From Crotalaria pallida (taxonomy: Eukaryota > Streptophyta > Magnoliopsida > Fabales > Fabaceae), in the NCBI GenBank assembly GCA_037953625.1, contig CM075653.1:2170001-2234000 (forward strand): a stretch of DNA of 64,000 bases, written 5' to 3'. The translations under genes were made by a program, and so were the position numbers. The notes under the pieces were generated by a model. It searched no databases and was not told where the DNA came from. It worked only from the letters and a program-made list of their open reading frames with translations. Of the stretch, positions 21,912-32,800 are shown piece by piece; the stretch's first letter is position 1; every line of letters begins with the position of its first letter.

Positions 21912-23592
21912 AGGAGGGGATTATTCAAAATTGGTGATTATTCTTCACTTATATATGCTCCATTTTAGCCATTGGTTTACTTAATAAGATGAAAATAAGA
22001 TCAATGATCGAAAATAAGTATGATAAGTTAAAAATGACTTACATCGGTAAAAATGTTAAACTCATGAGTTTAAGTAAACTTTAATAGGATTGAATCATGA
22101 ATTCAACTTGTAAACTTTATATTATAACTTCATAATAAAGCGAATAAAAATATAAAGTAATCATATATTACTTAATATTTGACCTCACAATTATATTTTT
22201 TTAAATATCCAATTATTAAAAAAAACACGCTATTTATTAAACCTATTACATACTACAACTAATGTACAAGTAATTCAATTTAAGAATCAAACAATATTGG
22301 TTAAAAAAAATTAAATTCGAGGCTAATTTAATGTACAAAATTAAACTCATAAACTCGATCGGGATGTAAATTGAGAGTTTTGATTTTATTATAATTTACG
22401 TTAAAAAAAATTTATGTATTTAATAGATTAAGAGCTAACATTGGTATTAGTTTTTCATTGTTGATTTTACAATTTAAGATTGCTTAAACATTTTTTTAGA
22501 GGAAAAATGGCTTAAACATTATTCTTAGAATAATAGTTATATAAAAAAATATTTAAATAATAAAATTGTTTAAGCAGGGAGGTTCTGCACTTCTCATAAG
22601 AGCTAAATATAAAATAGTAAAGTTAAATCAAAACAATTCTTACCCTAATGAGTTTCATACACAACAAAATTTATTTTTTAAATCAACTCAAGTTCTATTT
22701 TATAAACTATAGCCACAAAATTGAAATTCCACATCAAATCAAACCATTTACAAATTTTGTTGATTAACAATAATCCAAAGTCCAAACACTGCCTTTATTT
22801 GTGTCTTTCCTCATGCCTTGAATTGCATTGTATTACTGGAAACATAAATATATATTAAATTCGAATGTTCCAATAAAGTGAATTTTTATTCTATTTTCCA
22901 GCAGTTTCGAGAAGACCTCATGAAAATTGACACTACACAAGGATCTGAGATCCTCTTATCATTCCAATGGAAAAGCACTACATTCAAGTGTGTGTAGCAA
23001 AAGAAAAGTCCTACTCCTAGATCTCTGTCTTGTCTCCCTTATACTGTGGATCTAACAGTCTTCTATATATATTACTTTAATTTTGCTTTCAATTATAACG
23101 CTGTAGAAACCTATATATAATTAACATTCTGTTTAATCTCTCCTTTTTATGCTATGAATAGTCTATTTGTAATAAATGTGAGGGTAATATTATTCAAATC
23201 TAATAAGTATCAAAATAAACAAGGAAAGCATGATTGAATCAAGTATAACAAGTGTGTGTATATATATATATATATAACAAAATAAAATAATGCAACACTT
23301 AAGGTTCCATTCAAGGTATGCAAAGCTCTTAATTACCATAAGCTCCATACTAAAATAGTTACTATTTGTTTAGAGTATTATATTATCACGTCATTTTATG
23401 TCCACCATATATAGTTTATAAATGATAAGCTAATAATTGATCACCTCCAAAAACAAGTTGCATTAATCCATGTACTGTAAGGATAATTTCACAAAGAGAA
23501 TTGATATATAGGTCTAAAAAAAACTCATAAATAGGCTTACATCATAATGTAGAAAATTACATATGTTACTTGTTAATTAAAAGCTAATTAGC
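21912..23592. other. AT-rich intergenic DNA, no gene seen
   Basis: No coding or structural feature is supported apart from a short (TA)n at about 23258-23276. Confidence 0.5.
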
Positions 23593-23609
23593 AAAGTAAT
23601 GATACTACT

Positions 23610-23780
23610 TGTGAATGGGATGACATTTGTATCTTGTTCCGGAACACTCTTTGAGCAAATAATTTTGTACTCTTGAGCAAACCCTTCTTAGAAGGTGAGG
23701 CTCTTGTTTTGTACTGTTTTGTACTGTGATGCTCGGGTGTTGTTTATTAATTTATTGTTTTTTTTGCTGTTAAAAAAAAA
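23610..23780 (+). mobile_element. 5'-truncated LINE 3' end
   Basis: A 171-bp insertion ends ...ttttttttgctgtt plus an A-run. Its target duplication is at least 16 bp: AAGTAATGATACTACT at 23594-23609 and again at 23781-23796, identical. Its tail (gtgatgctcggg ... gctgttaaaa) resembles the insertion at 57810-57889. Confidence 0.85.
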
Positions 23781-23796
23781 AAGTAATGATACTACT

Positions 23797-24518
23797 CTTT
23801 GACATATATCACATTTTTTTATGATGTAAGTTTGTTTGTAGGTTTTTTTTAGACTTACATATCATTTTCCTTGGCAAATATCAATATGCGCATCAACTCC
23901 ACGCCACTTTGTCAGATTGATTAAAAATAGAATGATTTTTTTTTTTTTTTATAAAGTAGTTTAGATGTATCCTTTTTCTTTAGATAAGATAAAAGTTTAT
24001 TAAAGAGTAAAGAAGAACAAGACTACTTCTCGCAAGAAAATACTGAGTATCCCCAATATTAATACTTCCCTTATACTATACATGTACCCCTTGTGCATGT
24101 CCAAAAATTGATACCTAAAATCATAGCAATGACTAAGGCGCAAAAATCTAAATTTATATTTAAATAATAACAAGTGATGAGTTGTTATAATCTTAATTTC
24201 AACAGTAAACAACTGTGCTGAAGATCAATTAAAATCAAACTAAGAATCTAAACTCCAGACAGTAGTAGTGTATTATATATAACTGATGAAGTCTCAAGGA
24301 TATATTATATAGATATACAATAAAGCAATGCACAAAATTAGAATAATAATAATAATATTGTACTTACTTTAATTAAGCCTTGCCTCCTTGAGAGAATCCA
24401 AATTAAAACACGTTTTGTGAGCATAGTGATGATCCAGACAAAAAGGCGGCTGCTAGCTTCTGAACAATGAAGAGAAGAGAAGACAAGAAAATAACAAATT
24501 AAGGGGATATAGAACAGA

Positions 24519-24586
<68 letters not shown>

Positions 24587-25088
24587 AGAGAAGAGAATAG
24601 AGTAATAACACTAAGTTACTAACTACTCATCAATAAATGGTGTGTATAGTAGCAACTGAGTGAAAAAAATAGTAATCCAAAAATAGATGAATGAAGGAGT
24701 TTGAATATAAGAGAACAGAAAACAAATAAAAAAGAAAATTTTACCTATATACAGCTGTAACTAACAACTTTCTGCTGTTTATCAGTAGAAGCAGAAGCAG
24801 CAGTGTTGTGATCCACATCAACCCAACAAGGCTAACAGAAAAACATTAGAGGAAAGAAGCAGAAAGCACAACAAGCCTTTCTGTGAACCATTAAATGCAG
24901 TTAACGGAGAGAGAAAGAGATAAAAACAAAAATATCAAAATTGATATATAAACCTACAAAATTAGCATACACAACAAAACAAAAATGATGTGTTTTTTCA
25001 TAGTGTAAGCTGATTTAATTTAATTTGTAAATTAATTTGTAAGCTTATATATATACACTCATTTAAATATATATATTGTCAACAACAC
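23797..25088. other. Intergenic downstream of the NGATHA-like gene
   Basis: It holds a compound microsatellite (24525-24586). On the minus strand there are splice-like borders: a GT donor after cagctgtatatag near 24745, and an acceptor attgttcag near 24461 leading into aagctagcagccgcc. These suggest a transcribed, possibly non-coding, segment (24360-24900), but I see no coding frame. Confidence 0.35.
24525..24586. repeat. Compound (TA)n(GA)n microsatellite
   Basis: About 22 TA units run straight into about nine GA units. Confidence 0.9.
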
Positions 25089-25260
25089 GGGTTGGGATGA
25101 GTGGTAAGCGGCTCGGTTTCGCTTAAGCAAGGTCTCGAGTTCGAGTTCTTGTGAATGCAGAAAATTCATGTTGAGAGACTCACCTGCCATAGCCAGGCAC
25201 GCGACCCGGGTCGGATCCAGATGTACCTAGGTAGTACTTAGGGAACCGGGTGGGCAACCA

Positions 25261-25269
<9 letters not shown>
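25089..25269 (+). mobile_element. tRNA-derived SINE
   Basis: It begins gggttgggatgagtggtaag (box A region), followed by box B ggtctcgagttcgagttc (25131-25148), then a tRNA-unrelated body (ctcacctgccatagcc ... cgggtcggatcc ... gaaccgggtgggcaacc) and an A-run (25260-25269). The flanks are both AT repeats, so the target duplication cannot be resolved. A real tRNA gene is ruled out because there is no closing acceptor stem. Weaker relatives occur at 2800-2950 and 41735-41825. Confidence 0.75.
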
Positions 25270-25291
<22 letters not shown>

Positions 25292-25604
25292 TATCTTTGC
25301 AAATGTGAGTGAGATATTATCCAAATAACATATAGTTTAGTTATATATAAGAATAAAACTAGCAAAAAAAAGGAAGAAGGTAAAAAACAAATATATGTTA
25401 TGATAAACATGATCTAATATATATTTGTATTGTATTATACACAATTGATGAAAGGTCTAATGGAATTGACTTGCTCATCAATACTCAAATCCCCAGCTAA
25501 TAATTAACACTTTGAGCAGCTTAAGACGACATATTAAAAAGTTCAAATGCTAAACATTGATGACTAGAAGAAGATGAATATAATAGAAAGATATTTTGGG
25601 AGCT
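25270..25604. other. Intergenic, 3' flank of the NGATHA-like gene
   Basis: It begins with a (TA)n tract (25270-25294) after the SINE tail. The remainder is AT-rich and probably includes the 3' UTR of the downstream minus-strand gene. Confidence 0.45.
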
Positions 25605-25606
25605 AG

Positions 25607-25607
<1 letters not shown>

Positions 25608-25640
<33 letters not shown>

Positions 25641-25649
25641 TTTTTTTTT
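25608..25649. repeat. (CT)n followed by a T-run
   Basis: About 12 CT units run into about 18 Ts, within 140 bp of the stop codon of the NGATHA-like gene, probably in its 3' UTR. Confidence 0.85.
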
Positions 25650-25744
25650 GGAGCTGGTCATGAGAGTGTGGGAGTAGAACCAAATATCTAACTCCTTCAT
25701 TATTGTTATTATTTTTGACTCTTCAATTCTTTTGATCATACACC

Positions 25745-27647
25745 TCACTTCCTGTATTGCAAAGAGGGATCCAAATCAAAAAGCACTGAAGTTCCCTTTG
25801 TAGGTGATGAAAGTGAGTCTTCATCTTCATAGGGTAGTACCCTTAGAGAAGAAGAAGATGGAATAAGTGATGATGAATTAGGCATTGACACATGTAGTGG
25901 AGCTGAAGTTGAAGTTGACAAGCAATTGAAATTGGAATTAGAATCTTCCATTGATGATGAAGAAGCACATTCCATGTTCACTCCAAATAGCCTTAACCTT
26001 TTTCCAACATTGCTACTACTAGGAGTAGTAGTAGTATTAGTGCCTATTATACCACCATGATGTTGTTGTTGTTGTTGTTGATGGTGATGATGAGTAACCG
26101 GCACCGAATCAATGATCATAGGGGAAATATTCCCTCTCTCTTGAAAGTTTTGATCACCAATTTGATGCATTGACATCGAAGGTGTTGACCTCATCAGGTA
26201 ATTCAATCCACTTCCACTACTTCGACCATCATAGTATTGTTGATGGTGATGTAATTGCAGTTGTTGTTGTTGTTGTTGTTGTTGTTGCTGCTGCTGATGA
26301 TGATGAAAGGCATTATTGTACACATGACCATAATTGTGATTATGATGAAGCATAGTAGAAGTGGATGAGGAGGATGGTGAAGGCAAAGAGTACAACCTCC
26401 CACCCCAAGTGATGGAATATTGATTTGGAAGAAACAAAGGTGAGAAAAGTGTTGTTGGTGAATTAGGATCATGATGAAGAAGATGATTATGAGCATTAGC
26501 ATGAGCATGAGCATGATGATCAGACCTTCTCCTCCAATCTATATACAACCTATGTCTATACATATCTCCGACGCCGCGTTGGAATGAAACAATGTCACCG
26601 GAATCAAGCTTCTTCTCCTTAACAAAACGGCTCCACCCTTTTGTCATCACATAGCTTTGACTACTATTCCAATAAGAATACCTAAACCTCCAAAGCTTCC
26701 CATTCCTATCCTCAAAGTTAAGGAGAAGGCCCTTTTCATTTGATGAGGAGTCAAGTGGGAAGTACTTCTCAGCATGTTGTTTTGGTATCACAAGCCTATT
26801 CAGTTTTCCCACATCACTTGGTGTTACCACTTTGTCAAACATGTGCTCTTTTTCCACACTAATAGTACTACTACTATTTCCTTCATTGTTGTTGTTGTTG
26901 TTGTTGGTTGAAGAACAAGTGGCATGATGATGAGGAGTAGTGGTACTACCACAACCACCACCAATTACTACTCCTTGTTGTTGAAAATTGGCTTCCTCCT
27001 TTTTATTATTGTTCCTACCAAGTGATAAATCCATCAACTCTAGCTGCTGCTGCTGCTTCTGCTTTCTTTGATTCAGCATCGAATTGTTGGAAGCTTCATC
27101 TTGCTGCTGTAACCCTAATCCACACATATATAATTGTATTGTGAGCGAGAGATTTCTTAAATTGAATGTGATGATCATGGAGAATCCCCAACCATAGATT
27201 ATTTAGTACCAAAAATTTAATATTTATCTCCGTTTATCTAGTGTGTCTATGTGCATCGGTTAACAATAAATGTATAATTTCGCAAGAAAATAAATACATT
27301 ATTTCACATTTTACATTTTTTTTGGATTATAAATTATAAACAAGCTAAGTGATTTTTTTTATGAGATTATAGACAAGTGATTATATATAGGCAAATATAT
27401 ATTCTAATAGAAAAATTGTTTATTTAATTTATTATATGGTCATGAGGATGAAGAAGAGATGTCATATAATTAGTTAATTGCATAGGGAGAAGAAAAAGGA
27501 GTACAAGTGCTTACTGCTGCTGCTGCTTTCTTCTCTTGGGATTGGGATTGGGATCATCATATCTTCTGTTGCTGCTGCAACTTCCTCATCCTCCTCTTCT
27601 TCTTCTCTGCTATCGGAATACCCTTTAACTTGTTGAATCAAATCCAT
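25745..27647 (-). CDS. NGATHA-like B3-domain transcription factor
   Basis: Predicted DNA-binding regulator of lateral-organ and gynoecium growth (family role from Arabidopsis NGA1-4). Two coding exons: 27515-27647 (MDLIQQVKGYSDSREEEEE...) and 25745-27114, joined by a GT-AG intron (A|GG makes Arg45), giving 500 residues. An ATG at 27178 also opens the second frame, but it lies in the intron and gives an unlikely N-terminus. B3 domain at about 134-240: EHMFDKVVTPSDVGKLNRLV, IPKQHAEKYFPLD, WRFRYSYWNSSQSYVMTKGW, KLDSGDIVSFQRG, RLYIDWRRR. A repression motif RLFGV sits at 419-423 inside VGKRLRLFGVNMEC, a NGATHA hallmark. The regions around B3 are low-complexity: N-, H- and Q-runs, the longest 12 Gln at about 318-329. 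It looks intact. Which NGATHA paralogue it is cannot be decided here. Confidence 0.92.
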
Positions 27648-27710
27648 GAAATATTATGACTCACCCACGCACCTTCAATTTCTTCTAACAATAATAACCA
27701 CTGGATGGAT

Positions 27711-28281
27711 CTAAGAAAAACAAAGAATAAAATGAAATGAAATGATATGATATGAAAATTAAAAATAATGATCAGAATATATAGGATAAATTAAGGGAAG
27801 AGAAGAAAAAGGGTAGGAAGGGAAAAGGAATTAAAAATATATATAAAAAGGAAAAAGAAGATTTCAAATTTTTGAATTTGAGTATAATTTTGAAGAAAAG
27901 TAAAGGTGGATATGAAAAAGAAGATTTCATATTTATTATAATGTCAAATAATTATAAAAATTTAGCATCAAAGACTATATATATGGAAAAAAGATACAAC
28001 AACCCAGATTTCATAGGATATAAAGAAAAGAAAAACATAAGCTGGATCTCTTCATTCCTAGTACCTCAATTTATAAAAAGTCGGTGCCTGCTTATTAATT
28101 TGACCACGAGGCTTCAAAACCCTAAAGAAAGACAAGCCATATATGGAGAGAAGATTCACAAAAAAAAAAAAAAAAGAAAATGTTGTTTTTGTTGTTAATG
28201 TTGACCTACATAGCATAACAGAGAGAGAAAGAAAGGGGATATATAGATAGATAGATATATTGTTAACATAAGTATAGTTAC
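27711..28281 (-). other. Candidate 5'-UTR intron of the NGATHA-like gene
   Basis: Upstream of the start codon on the minus strand, a strong acceptor (ttctttgtttttcttag, AG at 27711-27712) lies 63 bp before the ATG. A donor AAG|GTAAC is at 28280-28282. This would put a leader exon at 28282 to about 28500, which is TC-rich as plant leaders often are. Inferred from splice signals only. Confidence 0.45.
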
Positions 28282-28282
28282 C

Positions 28283-29012
28283 TTCACAAGAAAAGCTTCT
28301 TTACAACTAGGAAAAGAAGCACAAATTTTCTTTCAACACTTGAGCTAGCTTTATTATTCTTTGGGGATGGAGAGAGAATGAAAGGGAGATACATAGATAC
28401 ATACAATAGATGAGTAGAGAGGATGGATTACTACAATTACGTGGGGGCCCATGAATAATGTTGGTATTGTGGTCATGTGAGCAACTTGTCGTTTTCATCA
28501 TATTTGGTATAATCTGTACCATAATATGCCTTCCGGTTTGAGATCAAAAGGAAAGTTGTTCCATAAGTAATGAACTTAGTATAACTCTCTTAATTTTTCA
28601 TCCTTATAAATAAATAAATTGTATAGATAGATGAAAGTATACCGTTAGCTAATTACTAAATTCATCAAATTATTTTTTTGGTTTTCTTATCTAAAAAAAA
28701 TTATTTTTTGGTTTACAAATTAAATACTAGCTGTACTTTCTGGTTTTCTACTTTTTTTTCTAGAAAATAAAATTATAGAGAAGATTCTCTCCATTTTTTC
28801 CTTTTATTTTCTATCTACGGCGCATTTCTTTAATTAAACTTATTATTAAGAACTTTCTTAAAGTTTCGTTCTTGTAAACATTGTGAAATATCATGACTTG
28901 GTATGTGGTAAGTGAGATTTCTTTTTTATAAGAATGGTATGTGATTGGTAAGGCCATCGAAAGAATTCATAGCATACGAAAAGGTGAACCTGAACCTATC
29001 TAACGTTATGTA
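28283..29012. other. Probable leader/promoter of the NGATHA-like gene, then AT-rich DNA
   Basis: 28283-28500 is the candidate leader exon (minus sense). Farther upstream, only AT-rich sequence. No separate gene. Confidence 0.4.
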
Positions 29013-29350
29013 TTTGGTCTCTTACCTTATTTTTTCAATTTCAAATTGGGCCTTTGTATTGTTTTGGTATCATAATGCGGTCCCTCAAATTTCTGTTAAA
29101 TATTAATTTGGTCCTCGAATCATTGTTCATGCTATGTGGACCAATAAGATACGCACATATGTCATTTCTCTTTCCAACATTTCAATTTTTTTTTGAACAG
29201 CAAACAAAGAAATGTGGACCAACATGATGTTGACACGTAGGACAAACAGTGACTTAGAGACCAATTTGATAGCAAAAAGAAATATAATGAACCAATATGA
29301 TACCAAAAATCGTAAGAGACCAATTTGAAATTGAAAAATAAGATAAAAGA
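29013..29350. mobile_element. Inverted-repeat element ('ttggtctct' group)
   Basis: Left arm: tttggtctcttacc ... ttttggtatcataatgcgg. Right arm (complement): cttatttttcaatttcaaattggtctcttacgatttttggtatcatattgg. The arms are about 90 bp and the middle is non-coding. Confidence 0.6.
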
Positions 29351-30304
29351 GAAAATATTTTTTTTATAGGAGTAAAAGAGAAAATATATAATTTAGCCTA
29401 TACAATATTATGAGTAAAGTCTTATTGTGTAATGGTATTTGTACAAATGGAAAGACTCTTTTATAGATTATTTTTTTTAAGAGTCTTTTAGAATTTGAAT
29501 CTATGATCTTCTTATCATAAAGCAACAACCTAACTTGCGTTACGCCAAGACTTGCCCTCTGTATATATAACAACTATACGAAGAACAAAAATTAAATATG
29601 AGAGGATGCTTTTTATGGTAGTTTGTAGAAGTTTGCCTTAAACTTCTCTGCAACGTGGTAATAAAATGTTTGTCTTATAAAAAAAAGAGAGAGAATGTTA
29701 CTTGTTTACTCGTTGTTATAGCTCACAAATTAAAGGGTTATAATCTATATGGCTAGCTAGTTAATTATTATAGCAGAGGGGGGATGGAGGAAATGCTAAT
29801 GGTTGTGGTAGAGGAGAGAGTATAAACTGTTAGGTTGTTTTGAGTTATATTTTTTTGACTTTTGGTGCCATTGATTGTGCATGCTGTGCTGTGCAATGGT
29901 CCCAACCGTAAGGAAAGGAAAAGAAAGGCAAATAGGTAAACTAAGAGAGAATGAAAACAGACCACCCTGCAGGCACTCTCCTGTCATTGCTTCTCTCTTT
30001 ATAATATAACCTCTACTTCCCTTATACCTTATCTATCCATTTCATTTCATTTCGTCCCTCGGAGTGTCCTAAAGAATCAATATTCCCTCTCCAATATATT
30101 ATCACTCTTATCTTGTATATAATAAATCAAACTAAAATTCTAATCAACATCCTAAGGGTATAAGCTAAGAGAACAAAATAATAAGTATGTTTGTATTAAA
30201 ATATCTCATGTTTATTAATAACGTTAAAAAGTGTTGGGCAGTTCGATTTATATGTACTCTCTCCTTTCTTATACGTATTTCATATTCTAAAAAGAATTGT
30301 TCGT

Positions 30305-30371
<67 letters not shown>

Positions 30372-30811
30372 TTATCTTTTATTTTTTTGATATACTTAAT
30401 TTTTTTTGCTAAATGTTTTTATTAAATGAGTGTTTTAATTAATCAAGTTCAAGTTTTTTTTCTTATAAAAAAATCAAGTTCAATTTTAATGTAAGTAATA
30501 TAGGTAAAAGTATAAAATTGACCTATATTTTTATTAAAAACAATGAGTTAACTTTTTTTTTTATAGGAAAAGAAAAACAATGAGTTAACTATCTACCTTA
30601 ATCTGAGTATTTTTATTTAATGTGACTTATAAATTAAATATATATATATATACCTTAACAATTATTTCCTCCTGTCCTATTTATAAGATTTTTTGAGGTT
30701 TTATGTACCTTAACATCTAATGAAGGTAAATTTTTATGTTTGTCAAGAATAAAAAATGATAATTTATGATATTTATTCATAAAAATTTCAATAAGTGCTC
30801 TTGCATGATAT
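29351..30811. other. Intergenic, no gene seen
   Basis: It contains a GC-richer non-repetitive stretch at about 29770-30070 (possible distal regulatory sequence of the NGATHA-like gene), a long (TA)n at 30310-30369, and a partial MITE end near 30668 (tttcctcctgtcctatttataag). Confidence 0.45.
30310..30369. repeat. (TA)n microsatellite, about 60 bp
   Basis: About 29 uninterrupted AT units, the longest dinucleotide tract in the window. Confidence 0.92.
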
Positions 30812-31127
30812 TTCCTCCGTTCTTATATACTCATAAGCTTTTCATGTTGATTTGTAGGTGAATTAGGGAAGTTATTAATATTATTGGTTGCATTTGAAAT
30901 TTTTTTATATAAGTTAGTTGTATTGAAATTGATAACATTTTGTATACTTTTTAAAAATTATCCTTATAATTATTTTTGATATTCTAAAAACTGTTGAATA
31001 AATAAGGATAAGTGATTGTAAAAAAAATAATAATTAATATCATTCAAAATTGAACAAAGTACTAATAAAAAATATTAAGACTATTCCACTGTCTAATGCT
31101 TGTATAAAAGAATGGATCGGAGGGAGT
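30812..31127. mobile_element. Stowaway-like MITE, about 315 bp
   Basis: The left end tttcctccgttcttatata and right end gtataaaagaatggatcggagggag are inverted, matching the CTCCCTCCG end group; TA follows at the right. Non-coding. Confidence 0.65.
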
Positions 31128-32446
31128 ACTTATTAATATCCCAAAACCCCAAAAAGCCAAATGATGACCTCCTAAGTTCTAGCTTTTAATGTTATAGAAA
31201 TGTCAAAATGTCAAGTCCTTCTCAATTTTCCTCCTAAAAAAAAAATTGGCAGGTACAAGACATCTCAATACTCTATTCGTTAATTTTTAATGAGGATCTG
31301 CAACATGAAAATTTTTCTGCATTATTTTCTTCCGTAGTGTTTGTTTTCGACTTGGTATATATCTCTATTCGTGGGAATTAATTATGAGGAGATTAACTCT
31401 TTAAAAACCACATACCAAAACTATCCTCCCAAGTTACCTTTGAAAAAAAAAAAACTATCCTCCCAAGTTTTAATAACTTTCTTCCTTTTTTTTTCAAATA
31501 AAAATTTAAGTGAGTTAGATATCAAATATTAATTAAAGGGTATAGCTCGAAGTTAGTTTTAAAAAGTATTTATAATTATTATCTAACAACTAGATCTTAC
31601 CTATGCAATGCACGAGTTGTTGATATTTTAACTTTTGTATATTAAATATTTTAAATTAAAGATTATTATTATTTTTAATATTAAGTAAAAACTATTATTA
31701 AACAACAACCAAAACTAATTATATAAAAAGGTAGATAGGAGTTCAAACCAAACTCTACACTTAAAAAAAATATGATCTTATTAATAAATTTTGTACTTCC
31801 TCGTATGAGATAAAAAATGTTATGAATAAAAATGTAACACTTTTTATCTCATATATTCCTTATTTATTTTAGGGATAAATTGACATTTTTATATATGATT
31901 ATCTATTTTATTATGATAAATCTTATATTTATGTAATGGATGAAGTAGTTTTTTTTACAATTAGTTTTTTTTTTAAATATGATTATCACAACTATTCTTA
32001 TTAATCATAATTAAATATTTTTATTTTTTTAATCAATTATCTTATCTCAAATTAATAATAATATTGAATCCTAAAAATATTTATTCTTATTGTTCTAATC
32101 ATTTTGATTTAATTTTTTTTACAAAGATGATGTCATCTATTAGTAAGCAATTAGGTATTTGTCATTGGAGCTTAGGAATAGAAGAATATGCGCACGAGGA
32201 AAACTCTTTTTCTGGAACTCAACAATATAAACAAAAATTAATATAAAATCAACAACAACAAATATAGAAAAGATTTAATAATATAAATCTTAGTAGCAAT
32301 GTGAGTGACTAAACATAAATTTAGTTTATCAACGTAATTTTTAGTTTTTTCGCAATTGATATTTGAAATTATTAATTGATCTCGGACTAGTGGTCCATAT
32401 CATATGAAGAAAAAAATAGAAAGATAATATTGTTCAAAATATTTGG
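31128..32446. other. AT-rich intergenic DNA
   Basis: A small hairpin at about 31807-31853 (gagataaaaaatgtta ... taacactttttatctca) is the only structure seen. No gene. Confidence 0.5.
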
Positions 32447-32800
32447 TTTGTTATTAATAGTTTTAATTTTTTTGTCACAATAAAAAACAAAAACAAAAAA
32501 AATATTTACATCAACATAAAATCAAATCCTATTTTTATGTAGGATAATTTTTATCTATTATAATAGACAAAATATATTGTAGAAGGAAAATCAAACCCTA
32601 TTAATATATTGGATGATTACATTTTATTTGTTATTAATAGTCGTTCTAATTCTCTTGCCACAATAAAAAAACAAAAAAAAAATATTTTCATCAAGCATAA
32701 AATCAAATCCTATTTTTATATAGGATGATTTTTATCTATTTACAATAGGCAAAATATATTATAGAAGAAAATAAAATAAAATCCTATTATTATATTGTCG
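32447..32800. repeat. Diverged direct tandem repeat, two units of about 180-190 bp
   Basis: Each unit runs: tttgttattaatag ... cacaataaaaaac ... ataaaatcaaatcctattt ... aggcaaaatatatt(g/a)tagaag ... accctatt(a). Unit 1 is about 32447-32630 and unit 2 about 32630-32800. They differ by small indels and substitutions. Confidence 0.7.

Noticed and set aside
25089..25160. A tRNA gene
   Set aside because: Box A and box B are present but there is no acceptor-stem closure or clear anticodon arm; the sequence continues into a SINE body and A-run.
27115..27178. Intronic ATG as start of the NGATHA-like protein
   Set aside because: A better N-terminus is given by the upstream exon 27515-27647 with correct splice signals and phase.
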